Positions 1 through 7,940 are shown, counted from the first letter of the stretch. The stretch: DNA of 60,686 nt from DASZYT01 sp035545275 (GCA_035545275.1 DASZYT010000009.1:1-60686), one strand, 5' to 3'. The notes: generated by a model from the letters alone, not told the origin. Numbers and translations: made by a program.

Positions 1-46
1 GCCGGCACGGTCAAGTCACCGGATAACGAAACCAACTAAAAGCTGC

Positions 47-52
47 TATAAT
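47..52 (+). promoter_or_regulatory. -10 box of tRNA-Arg(CCG)
   Basis: TATAAT lies 12 nt before the tRNA 5' end, so the primary transcript would have almost no leader. The bases that follow (TACCCCTG) match the pattern after the -10 boxes of tRNA-Gly, tRNA-His and tRNA-Pro. No good -35 is visible. Confidence 0.7.
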
Positions 53-64
53 TACCCCTGTTTC

Positions 65-141
65 GCGCGTGTAGCTCAGCTGGATAGAGCGTTGGTTTCC
101 GGTACCAAAGGTCGGGGGTTCGAATCCCTTCGCGCGTACCA
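65..141 (+). tRNA. tRNA-Arg (anticodon CCG)
   Basis: A full cloverleaf is visible. The acceptor stem GCGCGTG pairs with CGCGCGT at 131-137, including two G-T pairs. The anticodon arm is TTGGT, loop TTCCGGT, ACCAA, giving CCG, which reads CGG. The T arm carries TTCGAAT. The discriminator is A and CCA is encoded. It sits directly behind its own promoter and ahead of a long terminator hairpin. Confidence 0.95.
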
Positions 142-157
142 CATCCGACTCATCATC

Positions 158-208
158 AACCCCGCTCAAATTTTGCCAATCCAGTGGCCAAAATTTGGCG
201 GGGTTTTG
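158..208 (+). terminator. Terminator after tRNA-Arg(CCG)
   Basis: A long, nearly perfect inverted repeat (158-178 with 185-205) has a 6-nt loop, a GC-rich base and a T tract after the 3' arm. It is placed to end the tRNA transcript. A second perfect hairpin (227-235 with 242-250) follows in an otherwise featureless stretch. Confidence 0.8.
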
Positions 209-329
209 CGCTGTTCCTCCTTTTCCGCTTGGCGAATCCTCTCGCCAAGCGGGGTACTTACTGTTTGCAGCGATTTGCAAGCAGAAGTTGCTGGCCTGCC
301 GAAGGTAGGTCGAACCACTTTGCGTACCA

Positions 330-599
330 TTATTTGCTAAATAAATTTTTGAGTTCGGTTTTGGCTTGATTGAGATTGTTCTTTTGCTCGGCTGAAAGGT
401 TGCGCCCGGCGCGGTTGATATAAAAATTGAGCATAGACACGGCAGACTGGTACGGCGTACCCTTGCGCCGATTGCTGGCCTCGGCTGACCGTTTGAGCGA
501 CAGGGCAATTCTACGCGGATCGCTCCACGTAAACACGCCTTTTTCCAAATCTAATGCATCACTGTGCGTGGTAACCTGTGCCGACCATCGTTTCGTCAT
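330..599 (-). CDS. DUF3175 family protein
   Basis: This 89-residue protein matches the DUF3175 family over its whole length. The family opening (KRWSAQVTTHSDALDLEKGVF), the SLKRSAE stretch and the central SMLNFYINRAG segment are all present. DUF3175 proteins are short, basic and soluble, and their function is unknown. The gene stands alone between the tRNA-Arg terminator and a divergent pspC-like gene. A weak -10-like TATATG lies 8 nt upstream of the ATG, so the message could be leaderless. The family assignment is from recognition; nothing in the sequence indicates a reaction. Confidence 0.85.
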   Translation of the reverse strand: MTKRWSAQVTTHSDALDLEKGVFTWSDPRRIALSLKRSAEASNRRKGTPYQSAVSMLNFYINRAGRNLSAEQKNNLNQAKTELKNLFSK

Positions 600-681
600 A
601 GTACAAGCATATATCCACCCCCTAGAATAACCTGTAAGAATAGTTACTTCGCAAGTCGCTACGTTTTTCTATCATGAAAAT

Positions 682-879
682 ATGAAGAGACTTTACCTAT
701 CGGATACGGACAAGAAGATTGCGGGCGTGTGTGGCGGCCTGGCTGAATATATGGAAGTGGACTCTACTCTTATTCGGGTAGGGTGGATAGTGCTCACCAT
801 CTTTACGGCGGTGGTACCGGGCATACTTGCCTACCTACTGATGGCTATTATCATGCCGCACAAACCTATCCATGAATAA
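682..879 (+). CDS. PspC domain small membrane protein
   Basis: This 65-residue protein is essentially one PspC domain. It opens with KRLYLSDTDKKIAGVCGGLAEYM, typical of the family, then has a cluster DSTLIRVGWI and one or two membrane segments (residues 33-57). In larger bacteria PspC takes part in the phage-shock envelope-stress response. Stand-alone PspC proteins are common in reduced genomes and their partner is unknown. TATCAT at 670-675 ends 6 nt before the ATG, so the mRNA is probably leaderless. A symmetrical hairpin follows the stop codon. Confidence 0.85.
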   Translation: MKRLYLSDTDKKIAGVCGGLAEYMEVDSTLIRVGWIVLTIFTAVVPGILAYLLMAIIMPHKPIHE

Positions 880-885
880 ATAAAA

Positions 886-905
886 TGAGCCGCTTTAGCG
901 GCTCA
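886..905. terminator. Bidirectional hairpin terminator
   Basis: A perfect 8-bp stem TGAGCCGC/GCGGCTCA with a TTTA loop lies between convergent genes. Its right arm overlaps the last codons of the small minus-strand gene. It could end both transcripts, although the T tracts are short. Confidence 0.6.
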
Positions 906-999
906 TGATGTGATTGCGCAGGTCTGCCCAGTCGTCACGGAAATCTTCGGGCATGCTGTCAAATTGTTCGTCGGCACGTTTTTTCCAACTCTTGGCCAT
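895..999 (-). CDS. 34-residue hypothetical protein
   Basis: A short charged protein beginning MAKSWKKRADEQFDSMPEDF, with no membrane segment. The start is set by a strong Shine-Dalgarno AGGAGGAG just upstream of this ATG. The frame remains open further upstream, but that part has no ribosome site. I do not recognise the family. The tryptophans and acidic/basic alternation suggest a small helical or partner-binding peptide, which is only a guess. Its 3' end is covered by the hairpin at 886-905. Confidence 0.55.
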   Translation of the reverse strand: MAKSWKKRADEQFDSMPEDFRDDWADLRNHIMSR

Positions 1000-1222
1000 A
1001 CACTCCTCCTGTGTGTTTACGACTTTAGTGTAGCGAGCATGCCAGACAATGGCTGTTAAATATTTCTCAAGGGCTAGAAACGGGACGAGCGGAGGAGCGT
1101 GAGGGGCATTTTGTGAACTTCCATACATTACTTTACTTTTGAAAATCTCCCGCACATACTAAAACCATACTCTCCTGCATTCCGTTGCTGGAGCGTATCG
1201 TTAACAAAGCCAGGAGGCTACT

Positions 1223-1369
1223 ATGGTTGCACAAGTTGAGCAGCCAAAATCCAAAGGGCTACTTCAGAAGCTGGCATCACCTGCCTTTCTGAAGCACAAA
1301 CAAGAATATGTCGTGTGGAGCAAACAGCTGCTCCAGCGCGCCAAGAATCAATTGAAACTCAAAGACTAG
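1223..1369 (+). CDS. 48-residue hypothetical protein
   Basis: A short open frame beginning MVAQVEQPKSKGLLQKL and ending QLKLKD. It has a strong AGGAGG Shine-Dalgarno at 1212-1217, 5 nt before the ATG. The stop codon is built into the left arm of a hairpin terminator. The product is basic and likely helical, with no signal peptide or membrane span. The pairing of a strong ribosome site with an immediate terminator makes a real monocistronic gene likely. No family is recognised. Confidence 0.65.
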   Translation: MVAQVEQPKSKGLLQKLASPAFLKHKQEYVVWSKQLLQRAKNQLKLKD

Positions 1370-1391
1370 GACCGTCCTATCAGACGGTCCT
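1368..1391 (+). terminator. Hairpin terminator
   Basis: Nine-bp stem AGGACCGTC/GACGGTCCT with a 6-nt loop, followed by TTGCTATT. It begins inside the TAG stop of the 48-residue gene. Confidence 0.65.
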
Positions 1392-1407
1392 TTGCTATTA
1401 TTAAGGT

Positions 1408-1821
1408 ATGGCTTCTACATACAGACAGCTCCGGCTGCCCCGGTGGCTCGCAATTATCTACGTCACGGCCGCGGTTATATTGTTGCCGTGGACGGTGTAC
1501 TTGGGCTACCAACTGCCCGTAAAGCACCTGAGCCAACACTGGGATATCAGCTGGGTCGGCCTGGATGCGGCGCTTATACTCACCCTGGCACTGACCGGAA
1601 TTTTTGCGTACCGCAAGTCAAAACTCATTGTCATTTCGGCAACCTCCACCGGCTGCCTGCTGCTACTCGATGCATGGTTTGACGTGCTCAGCGCAACGCG
1701 CGACTACCATTTTTATCAAGCCTTGTTTTTGGCATTCGGCGTGGAACTACCGCTCGCAATCATGAGCTATCGCCTGGCGTACCGCGCGCTTGAACGACAC
1801 ATTGCCAAAGGCAGATCTTAG
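1408..1821 (+). CDS. Four-span integral membrane protein
   Basis: This 137-residue protein has about four hydrophobic segments, near residues 13-32, 48-67, 75-93 and 102-125, and ends in a basic tail. No enzyme motif or known family is recognised. Similar small four-span proteins of unknown function occur in Actinobacteria and CPR bacteria. TATTAT at 1396-1401 ends 6 nt before the ATG and there is no Shine-Dalgarno, so translation is probably leaderless. The stop overlaps the convergent XRE gene by 4 nt. Confidence 0.75.
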   Translation: MASTYRQLRLPRWLAIIYVTAAVILLPWTVYLGYQLPVKHLSQHWDISWVGLDAALILTLALTGIFAYRKSKLIVISATSTGCLLLLDAWFDVLSATRDYHFYQALFLAFGVELPLAIMSYRLAYRALERHIAKGRS

Positions 1822-2357
1822 TTTTTGTCAGCAGCAGGAGGCAGCCCCTTGGGACCGCCGTACTTTACGTGCAGTAAGGCTCTTTGCAAAAGTCGTGAGA
1901 CGTTTTCGGCTTGCTCCAGGCTCATGCCTACGCGGGCAACCGGCATGCGCTCGCCTGTGCCGCTCGCTTGCGTAAACGATAGGGTCACACCAGAGGGCGT
2001 AGCGTTGACATCTACACCATCGGTATACATGGTGCGGGCGTCCATGGCCAATAGCATCACAATTTGCTTGGCATTGGCGGGTATATCGTCCCCCATTCTT
2101 AACTTATCTTGTGCGCCATCGTAGCCAGCCAGCTCCCAAAGCTGCACTGCCTCGTGGTCTTGCATGTTGAAGTGGTTAATAAGCAGCATCAGGATATCTT
2201 CGCTGGGACGTTCTTGGCCATGTTCGATACGCTCCAACCGATCCGCATCAATTTCGACGGCTCCAGACACTTCATCCAAACTCTCGTGAAGTTGCTCCCG
2301 CAAGTATTTCAAATGGGTTCCCAAGCTCTTGTATGGCTGCGAGGTAGGCTCATTCAT
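1818..2357 (-). CDS. XRE-family HTH regulator with C-terminal domain
   Basis: Residues about 11-66 form a lambda-repressor-like helix-turn-helix (LKYLREQL...LDEVSGAVEIDADRLERIEHGQERPSED). The rest, about residues 105-165, has strands and a helix resembling DUF3467-like domains (SLEQAENVSRLLQRAL), but that match is tentative. It is probably a small soluble DNA-binding regulator with unknown targets. It is divergent from murB, so both promoters share the 70-bp gap. TACTAT (on the minus strand, 2366-2371) ends 8 nt before the ATG, giving a leaderless start. Confidence 0.8.
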   Translation of the reverse strand: MNEPTSQPYKSLGTHLKYLREQLHESLDEVSGAVEIDADRLERIEHGQERPSEDILMLLINHFNMQDHEAVQLWELAGYDGAQDKLRMGDDIPANAKQIVMLLAMDARTMYTDGVDVNATPSGVTLSFTQASGTGERMPVARVGMSLEQAENVSRLLQRALLHVKYGGPKGLPPAADKN

Positions 2358-2414
2358 ACCCGTACATAGTACGCCTTGTAGGGAAAGCTATGCAAGCGCA
2401 CCGATACCTCGGGG

Positions 2415-2420
2415 TATAAT
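2415..2420 (+). promoter_or_regulatory. -10 box of murB
   Basis: A perfect TATAAT ends 7 nt before the chosen murB ATG. Transcription would therefore begin at or next to the start codon. No Shine-Dalgarno can fit in between. Confidence 0.75.
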
Positions 2421-2427
2421 AAAGGCC

Positions 2428-3456
2428 ATGAACATTTTACAGAACGTCTCTTTGCGTGAGCATTCTACCATGCGCCTCGGCGGCAATGCCGCCTACGTGG
2501 CCGAGGTCACCAGCCGACAGGATGTGGTTGACGCAGTGGCGTGGGCCGCCAGCCAAGGCATGCCGGCCATGATGATCGGCGACGGCAGCAACATTGTGTG
2601 GCGCGACGAGGGTTTTTCGGGGCTGCTTTTGGTCAACAAGATCAAGCGCTTTGAACTTTTTCAGGAAGACGAGCAAAACGCCTATGTTACCATCGGCGCC
2701 GGTGAAAATTGGGATAGTGCGGTGGAGCGCACCGTGGCCGCAGGGCTGAGCGGCATTGAGTGCCTGAGTTTGGTGCCAGGTACCACGGGGGCAACCCCCG
2801 TGCAGAACGTGGGCGCCTATGGCCAGGAAATTGCCAGCACGCTCGTAACGGTCGAAGCCTACGATGCCCAGAACAGTTCATGGGTAAACATTCCGGCCCA
2901 AGATTGCGCGTTCGGCTACCGCACCTCACGGTTCAAGACAACCGACCGGGGCCGCTTTTTTATCACCGCCATCACGCTGCACCTCATGAAAACCAATCCT
3001 CAGCCACCGTTTTATGCATCCCTCCAGGCCTACCTGGAGCAACACAACATTACACAGTTTACGCCACAAGTCATCCGTGACGCAGTCATTGCCATTCGTC
3101 GCGCCAAACTGCCTGACCCGGCCGAGGTGGCCAACAATGGCTCCTTTTTTGCCAACCCCGTGATAAGCCAAGACACCCTGGACTCATTACTGCTTGACTA
3201 CCCTGAGCTGCCGCATTGGCCGGCCAAGGACGGCACGGCAAAAATCCCGGCCGCGTGGCTGGTAGAGCAAGCCGGCTTCAAAGGCGTGGATGACCCTGAA
3301 ACCGGCATGACCACGTGGCCGATGCAGCCGTTGGTGTTCGTAAACAAGCACGCCAAAAGTACGGCCGACCTTTTGCGGTTCCGCCAGAAAATCCTGGATG
3401 CCGTCCAGCAAAAGTTCGGCATCGCTCTCGAGCAAGAACCCGAACTTTTGCCCTAA
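2428..3456 (+). CDS. murB: UDP-N-acetylenolpyruvoylglucosamine reductase (MurB)
   Basis: MurB uses FAD and NADPH to reduce UDP-GlcNAc-enolpyruvate to UDP-MurNAc, the second committed step of peptidoglycan synthesis, in the cytosol. The 342-residue protein has the FAD-binding motifs MRLGGNAAYVA and IGDGSN near the N terminus, GLSGIECLSLVPGTTGATPVQNVGAYG in the middle, YRTSRFK, and the C-terminal NNGSFFANPV serine loop. A longer frame opens upstream, but the start at 2428 fits the family's N terminus and lies 7 nt after TATAAT. Two tandem hairpins follow. Confidence 0.96.
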   Translation: MNILQNVSLREHSTMRLGGNAAYVAEVTSRQDVVDAVAWAASQGMPAMMIGDGSNIVWRDEGFSGLLLVNKIKRFELFQEDEQNAYVTIGAGENWDSAVERTVAAGLSGIECLSLVPGTTGATPVQNVGAYGQEIASTLVTVEAYDAQNSSWVNIPAQDCAFGYRTSRFKTTDRGRFFITAITLHLMKTNPQPPFYASLQAYLEQHNITQFTPQVIRDAVIAIRRAKLPDPAEVANNGSFFANPVISQDTLDSLLLDYPELPHWPAKDGTAKIPAAWLVEQAGFKGVDDPETGMTTWPMQPLVFVNKHAKSTADLLRFRQKILDAVQQKFGIALEQEPELLP

Positions 3457-3468
3457 GCTTTCTCGTGG

Positions 3469-3512
3469 AAAGCGGAGTTAACTCCGCTTTAAATCCGAGT
3501 TAACTCGGATTT
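3469..3512 (+). terminator. Two tandem TTAA-loop hairpins after murB
   Basis: Two back-to-back perfect hairpins, 3469-3490 and 3491-3512, each have a 9-bp stem and a TTAA loop. The loop-proximal bases match (GAG-TTAA-CTC) but the outer bases differ. They probably terminate murB. The layout resembles the hairpin half of the repeat units near 7.5, 16.6 and 40.6 kb. Confidence 0.6.
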
Positions 3513-3657
3513 CCATATCGCCTAGAAGTACTGCTTGCATGTAGTGGCGCGTCGCCACACTAACCCTATACCCCAGTGAAACTTGGCGGAAATATCACCG
3601 TGCAGACAATGAATGCACCATGCAAAATACTCTTTACTCTTTTTAGCATCGTCATCT

Positions 3658-4095
3658 CTAGTCTACCGCATTGGACGCATCAGTAATATCGTGTGGAGTA
3701 GTCAGCCGCAAGTAATAGCCAAAAGGGTCTTCTACCCGAAAGTCGTCCAGTCCCCATGGTTGGTGGGTCAAAGGCTCTACCACTTGGTAGCCCTTGGCCT
3801 GAAGGCCTTCTTGTACTTTGGCCAGGTTCTGAATTGTAGATACCACTATTTCGACACCGTAGCCGCGCTTAGTCTCATTGGGAAAATGCTTGAAATACGG
3901 CTGGCTATAAATAGCATCGGTTCCACTCCAGAAGTTTAAAATACAGCTGCATTCATTTTTTAATATCAGATAACCTTTGTCGCCCTCAGGTTTACGCTCC
4001 CATACAACTTCAAACCCGAGCAGGCCATAAAATTTTTTAGCTTTTTCAAAGTCGGGCACATGAAGCTCGAGCTGAAGAGAATTCTGCGTATTCAT
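3658..4095 (-). CDS. VOC-family (glyoxalase/bleomycin-resistance) protein
   Basis: This 145-residue protein has the paired beta-alpha-beta-beta-beta modules of the vicinal-oxygen-chelate fold. It opens LQLELHVPDFEKAKKFYGLLGFEVVWE and ends with VEDPFGYYLRL, a classic VOC C-terminal strand. VOC proteins bind a metal or a small ligand (glyoxalase, dioxygenase, bleomycin or fosfomycin resistance), and the substrate here cannot be told. Its ATG overlaps the glyA stop by 4 nt, so the two are translationally coupled. The C-terminal dozen residues are polar and poorly conserved. Confidence 0.85.
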   Translation of the reverse strand: MNTQNSLQLELHVPDFEKAKKFYGLLGFEVVWERKPEGDKGYLILKNECSCILNFWSGTDAIYSQPYFKHFPNETKRGYGVEIVVSTIQNLAKVQEGLQAKGYQVVEPLTHQPWGLDDFRVEDPFGYYLRLTTPHDITDASNAVD

Positions 4096-5378
4096 TTTTT
4101 GTCGCTAGGTAATGGATACTTCAGGGCGAAGGCTTTGACCTCTTCGCGCAACGCGTTCAATTTTGCTTCGTCATCACGGTTGTCGATAGCCTGTTTCATC
4201 CACTCGGCCACGGTTGTCATGTCGTCTTCGACAAGTCCGCGCGTCGTCATGGCCGGCGTGCCCAGGCGTACGCCGCTGGGACGGTACGGCGGCAACGAGT
4301 CATCGGCTACGGCGTTTTTGTTGAGCGTCAGGCCAATTTTGTCCAGCGCCTCTTCTACCACTTTGCCGTCCAGGCCGAAGCTTTTGTGCACGTCCGCCAA
4401 GATAAGGTGGTTGGACGTGCCGCCGCCAATAAGCACAAACCCGCGCTTCTGCAGCTCGTCCGCCAGGCGCGCCGCGTTCTTTACGATTTGCTTGGCATAC
4501 TCTTTGAACTCCGGCTTGAGCGCCTCGCCAAAGGCTACGGCCTTGGCTGCCACGATGTGGTCGTGCGGGCCACCCTGCATGCCCGGAAACACGGCGCGGT
4601 CGATGAGCGTCGGGATATTTTCGAGGGTCTTTTCGGGTGCTTTGAGTGGGTTACCGACGACGCCCTTAGATAGAATCATGCCGCCGCGTGGGCCGCGCAA
4701 CGTCTTGTGCGTGGTGGTGGTGATGACATGAAAGCCATAGTCAAACGGGTTTTTAGCCACTCCCCCGGCAATAAGACCCGCAATATGCGCCATGTCGGCC
4801 ATGAGCAGGCACTGGTCGCCCACCTCGCGGCCAATCTCGGCAAACTTAGCGTAGTCCAGCTCGCGCGGGTAGGCACTGAAGCCGGCCAGGATGATTTTTG
4901 GCTTGTGCTCAAGAGCTAATGCGCGCAGCTCATCATAGTCAATCTCGCCCGTAGTAGGGTCTTTCATCTTGTAGCGGATAAAGTTATACAGGTGCGCTGA
5001 TCGGGTCACCGGAGCGCCGTGCGTGAGGTGGCCACCGTGAGAAAGATCCATCGCTAGCACAGTGTCGCCCGGCTCCAGCCAGGCGCTGTACACGGCTTCG
5101 TTGGCGGGCGCGCCGGAGTGCGGCTGCACATTGGCGTGGTCGGCCTTGAAAAGTTTTTTGGCGCGCTCGATAGCCAGCGTCTCCATCTTGTCGACGTTTA
5201 CCTGGCCGCCGTAATAGCGCTTGCCAGGGTAGCCCTCGCTGTATTTGTTGGTAAAGACGCTGCCCATGGCAGTTAAAACATCCCGTGAAACGTAGTTTTC
5301 GCTCGGTATCAGCTCCAGCCCTTCGCGCTGGCGCTTTTCCTCGGCAGCGATCAGGTGCGCAATTTCTTCGTCAATCAT
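4092..5378 (-). CDS. glyA: Serine hydroxymethyltransferase (GlyA)
   Basis: GlyA is a PLP enzyme that converts serine and tetrahydrofolate to glycine and methylene-THF, supplying one-carbon units. The 428-residue length fits. Visible hallmarks are ELIPSENYVS, NKYSEGYPGKRYYGG, the PLP region LSHGGHLTHGAPV, MADMAHIAGL, and the Schiff-base lysine segment VITTTTHKTLRGPRGGMI. Unlike its neighbours it has a purine-rich stretch ahead of the ATG. TATACT-like sequence lies about 30 nt upstream, so this message has a leader. It is followed by the coupled VOC gene. Confidence 0.97.
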   Translation of the reverse strand: MIDEEIAHLIAAEEKRQREGLELIPSENYVSRDVLTAMGSVFTNKYSEGYPGKRYYGGQVNVDKMETLAIERAKKLFKADHANVQPHSGAPANEAVYSAWLEPGDTVLAMDLSHGGHLTHGAPVTRSAHLYNFIRYKMKDPTTGEIDYDELRALALEHKPKIILAGFSAYPRELDYAKFAEIGREVGDQCLLMADMAHIAGLIAGGVAKNPFDYGFHVITTTTHKTLRGPRGGMILSKGVVGNPLKAPEKTLENIPTLIDRAVFPGMQGGPHDHIVAAKAVAFGEALKPEFKEYAKQIVKNAARLADELQKRGFVLIGGGTSNHLILADVHKSFGLDGKVVEEALDKIGLTLNKNAVADDSLPPYRPSGVRLGTPAMTTRGLVEDDMTTVAEWMKQAIDNRDDEAKLNALREEVKAFALKYPLPSDKK

Positions 5379-5545
5379 AGCCTCATCTCCCTTCCGTTAC
5401 ATGTAGTATAAACCAGTGGAGTGAGGTAGCTAAATCATATGCTTATTGTAGCAGCATAAGCGGTAGTTCTGTGCATAATTACAGTGCATTTCACAACTAT
5501 TTCCTAATTGAAGAAAGATATCATATATGATATTCTACCCTGGAT

Positions 5546-7066
5546 ATGGAAGCAGCAAATGAGAAAATCGGCCACCTTATTGCCCAGATACGACAAGAGA
5601 GAGGCCTGACCCAAGCGGAATTTGCCCGCAAACTACACACCAGCCAGTCGGCCGTCAACCGCATGGAACACGGCAAGCAAAACCTGAGCGTCGAAACGCT
5701 GGGGCGCATCAGCGACGTGCTTAACAAGCAGCTCATCACCTTGGGCGATCCGGCCACCAATCTGCGCATTGAGGGCGGCCACGAGCTCCATGGCAAAATT
5801 GCCCTTAAAACCAGCAAAAACGCCGCGGTGGCGCTGCTGTGCGCCAGTTTGCTCAATTATGGTGTCACACGTTTTAAATCATTTCCCCGCATCGAGGAAG
5901 TAAATCGTATCATCGAAGTACTCAACAGCATTGGCGTGCAAACTAAGTGGTTGCCCGGCAATGACCTGGAAATCCGTCGCCCCGAACAGCTCGACCTGAG
6001 CAAAATGAACAAAGACTCGGCGCGCAAAACCCGTTCGGTACTTATGCTGATTGGCAGCCTCATGCACGATTATGAAAGCTTTAAAATTCCCTACGCTGGC
6101 GGCTGCAAGCTGGGTGAGCGCACCGTGGCTCCGCACCTGTTCGCGCTGGAAGAATTCGGCGTTGGTATCGTGGCCACGCAGGGGCACTACAACGTCACCG
6201 TAGCCAAAAAAGCTCCCGGCGAAATTACGCTGTACGAGCAGGGCAACACAGTAACCAACAACGTGCTGATGGCAGCAGCGCGCACTGCCGGCACCACCTT
6301 TATCCAGTCGGCCAGTGGCGACTACATGGTGCAGGACCTGTGTTTCTTCCTGCAAAAACTCGGAGTGACTATCGAGGGCATCGGCACGCCGTTTTTGCGT
6401 GTCACGGGCGTTCCGTTCATCAAAAAGAACGTAACGTTTGCCCCCACCGAAGACCCCATCGAAGCGATGTTTTTTATCTCTGCCGCGGTCACCACAAACT
6501 CCAAGATAACTATCGAGCGGGTGCCTTACCGCTGGATAGCGCTGGAGCTACTCAAGCTCAAGAAAATGGGCGTGGAATTTACCATGAGTGAGCCCTACAA
6601 AGCCGCTAACGGGAAAATTGATCTGGCTGACATTACCATCCGCAAGCACGACGGCAAGCTCGTAGCCCTAACCGACAAAATTCACCCTAACCTCTACCCT
6701 GGCCTCAACCCGGATAATCTACCCTACTTTGTGCCCATCGCCGCCATTGCCAAAGGTCGTACGCTCATCCACGACTGGATGTACGAAAACCGCGCCATTT
6801 ACTACACCGAGCTCACCAAAATTGGTGCCCAGGTGGAGTTGGCCGATCCGCACCGCTTGTATGTACTCGGTCCTACCAAATTTACTCGCGCCGACGTCGT
6901 ATGTCCGCCCGCGTTGCGACCGGCCAGCCTATTGCTCATTGGTATGCTGGCCGCCGATGGCAACAGCGTACTTCGCAACGTCTACACCATCAACCGCGGT
7001 TACGAAGACCTCGCCGAGCGGCTCAACAGCATCGGTGCACACATCACGGTTGTTCACGAGCTGTAA
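5546..7066 (+). CDS. XRE HTH fused to MurA (EPSP-synthase fold)
   Basis: Residues 1-70 are a helix-turn-helix of the XRE type (IAQIRQERGLTQAEFARKL, then a recognition helix and NRMEHGKQNLSVETL). Residues about 75-506 are a UDP-GlcNAc 1-carboxyvinyltransferase. The catalytic lysine/asparagine pair (KTSKNAA), the loop cysteine (GGCKLGERTV) and the late arginine (LRPASLLL) are present. The usual Asp of the PTDMQ motif is replaced in register by DPIEAMFF. MurA makes the first committed peptidoglycan precursor, so the fusion could couple enzyme and promoter control. It is divergent from glyA. Retained catalysis is likely but not certain. Confidence 0.85.
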   Translation: MEAANEKIGHLIAQIRQERGLTQAEFARKLHTSQSAVNRMEHGKQNLSVETLGRISDVLNKQLITLGDPATNLRIEGGHELHGKIALKTSKNAAVALLCASLLNYGVTRFKSFPRIEEVNRIIEVLNSIGVQTKWLPGNDLEIRRPEQLDLSKMNKDSARKTRSVLMLIGSLMHDYESFKIPYAGGCKLGERTVAPHLFALEEFGVGIVATQGHYNVTVAKKAPGEITLYEQGNTVTNNVLMAAARTAGTTFIQSASGDYMVQDLCFFLQKLGVTIEGIGTPFLRVTGVPFIKKNVTFAPTEDPIEAMFFISAAVTTNSKITIERVPYRWIALELLKLKKMGVEFTMSEPYKAANGKIDLADITIRKHDGKLVALTDKIHPNLYPGLNPDNLPYFVPIAAIAKGRTLIHDWMYENRAIYYTELTKIGAQVELADPHRLYVLGPTKFTRADVVCPPALRPASLLLIGMLAADGNSVLRNVYTINRGYEDLAERLNSIGAHITVVHEL

Positions 7067-7070
7067 GGCT

Positions 7071-7382
7071 TTAGCGTTTTTCTACTACGGTACGAGTGGG
7101 CGTCAACCAGCTTGCAAGGGCCGCAAAGGCCATGGCAATCAAGCCATATATCACCATGGCAAATAGGGCCGAGAAGTCGATGATGTGGTTGTTGCCAATG
7201 TTTGCCGTGGGGAAAATCCCTCGAAACGGCTGCATCAGCGCATCGGTCGAGTTATAGACCCACTGCACGAACCCGTTGGTAGGGTTGGCAGCAAAGAAGC
7301 GCAAAATGACGCGGATCGCCAAGAAAATCTCGACGAGCCACAAGAAAAAGTTGATAAGTCCTACTACGAAGCGAGCGATCAT
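7071..7382 (-). CDS. YggT family membrane protein
   Basis: This 103-residue protein has two hydrophobic segments (residues 5-27 and 68-92) separated by the family signature (LRFFAANPTNGFVQWVYNSTD, then PFRGIFP). YggT proteins are small envelope proteins linked to cell division and osmotic tolerance in other bacteria, and their biochemical role is unclear. The start has a strong AAGGAGG Shine-Dalgarno. The gene is convergent with the MurA fusion, 4 nt apart. Confidence 0.88.
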   Translation of the reverse strand: MIARFVVGLINFFLWLVEIFLAIRVILRFFAANPTNGFVQWVYNSTDALMQPFRGIFPTANIGNNHIIDFSALFAMVIYGLIAMAFAALASWLTPTRTVVEKR

Positions 7383-7462
7383 ATGTAATCCTCCTTACGT
7401 TATACGTTAATGTCCTTACACTAACGCAACGGTAAAGCGCTGTTAGTCAATTTTTTCACAAT

Positions 7463-7600
7463 AGGATATCTCTCAAAGATGTCCTGCGATACTCAGGATA
7501 GCAAAGTAAACTTTGCCATCCCTCCGTTTCTCGAGAATCTCTTCGAGATAGCGGGCAGTGCTCGAAAAATCCAAGCGAGCTTGGCTTTTTCTCCGCTCTT
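7463..7600 (-). repeat. Two hairpin repeat units (locus 1)
   Basis: Read on the minus strand, this holds two tandem copies of a roughly 60-bp unit. Each starts CGGAG, then a variable-sequence stem-loop, then GAGYAYYGCC, then a small ATCTC/GAGAT palindrome. The first unit runs from about 7597 to 7534. The second, more diverged, runs from about 7529 to 7463. Matching units lie at 16622-16751 and 40586-40651. Confidence 0.6.
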
Positions 7601-7604
7601 ACGC

Positions 7605-7610
7605 TATAAT
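7605..7610 (+). promoter_or_regulatory. -10 box of the tRNA-Gly/tRNA-Arg unit
   Basis: TATAAT lies 12 nt before tRNA-Gly, followed by CGCCCCTG, matching the stable-RNA promoter pattern in this window. Confidence 0.7.
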
Positions 7611-7622
7611 CGCCCCTGATAC

Positions 7623-7697
7623 GCGGGATTCGTATAACGGTTAATATATAAGTTTTCCAAACTTAGGACGGGGGTTCGACTCCCCCATCCCGCACCA
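7623..7697 (+). tRNA. tRNA-Gly (anticodon TCC)
   Basis: The acceptor stem is GCGGGAT/ATCCCGC. The anticodon arm TAAGT, loop TTTCCAA, ACTTA gives TCC, reading GGA and GGG. The T arm is a strong GGGGG/CCCCC stem. The discriminator is A and CCA is encoded. It is likely co-transcribed with tRNA-Arg(TCT), 166 nt downstream. Confidence 0.95.
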
Positions 7698-7733
7698 TTT
7701 CGAACGAAGCGAGAAATGGTCAATGCATCAACC

Positions 7734-7863
7734 TAGCTTTTCAAACCAAGGAGGCGGCTTGGCCGACTCGACTGCTTGAAAAGCTACGAGGAGGAAACGA
7801 CCAGAGGGTGGAGGGCGACAAAAGCCATTTTGTCGCACGAAAGCCGACCGTCGGTTCCGACGT
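7734..7863 (+). ncRNA. Structured leader upstream of tRNA-Arg(TCT)
   Basis: Three helices are visible. Helix 1 pairs 7735-7744 with 7776-7785 and its loop holds CCAAGGAG and CGACTG. Helix 2 pairs 7815-7823 with 7828-7836. Helix 3 pairs 7849-7854 with 7857-7862. Helix 3 ends one nucleotide before the tRNA. The same order, loop motifs and 1-nt linker recur before tRNA-His and tRNA-Lys with different paired bases, which is covariation. No family is recognised and the function is unknown. Confidence 0.65.
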
Positions 7864-7940
7864 GCCCCGGTAGCTCAGCTGGATAGAGCAAAGGACTTCT
7901 AAGCCTGAGGTCGTAGGTTCGAATCCTACCCGGGGCGCCA
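7864..7940 (+). tRNA. tRNA-Arg (anticodon TCT)
   Basis: The acceptor stem is GCCCCGG/CCGGGGC. The anticodon loop CTTCTAA gives TCT, reading AGA and AGG. The T arm is GTAGG-TTCGAAT-CCTAC. The discriminator is G and CCA is encoded. Confidence 0.94.

Noticed and set aside
2329..2427. Upstream start of murB
   Set aside because: The added 33 residues overlap the divergent XRE gene and its promoter, and the -10 box sits 7 nt before the chosen ATG.
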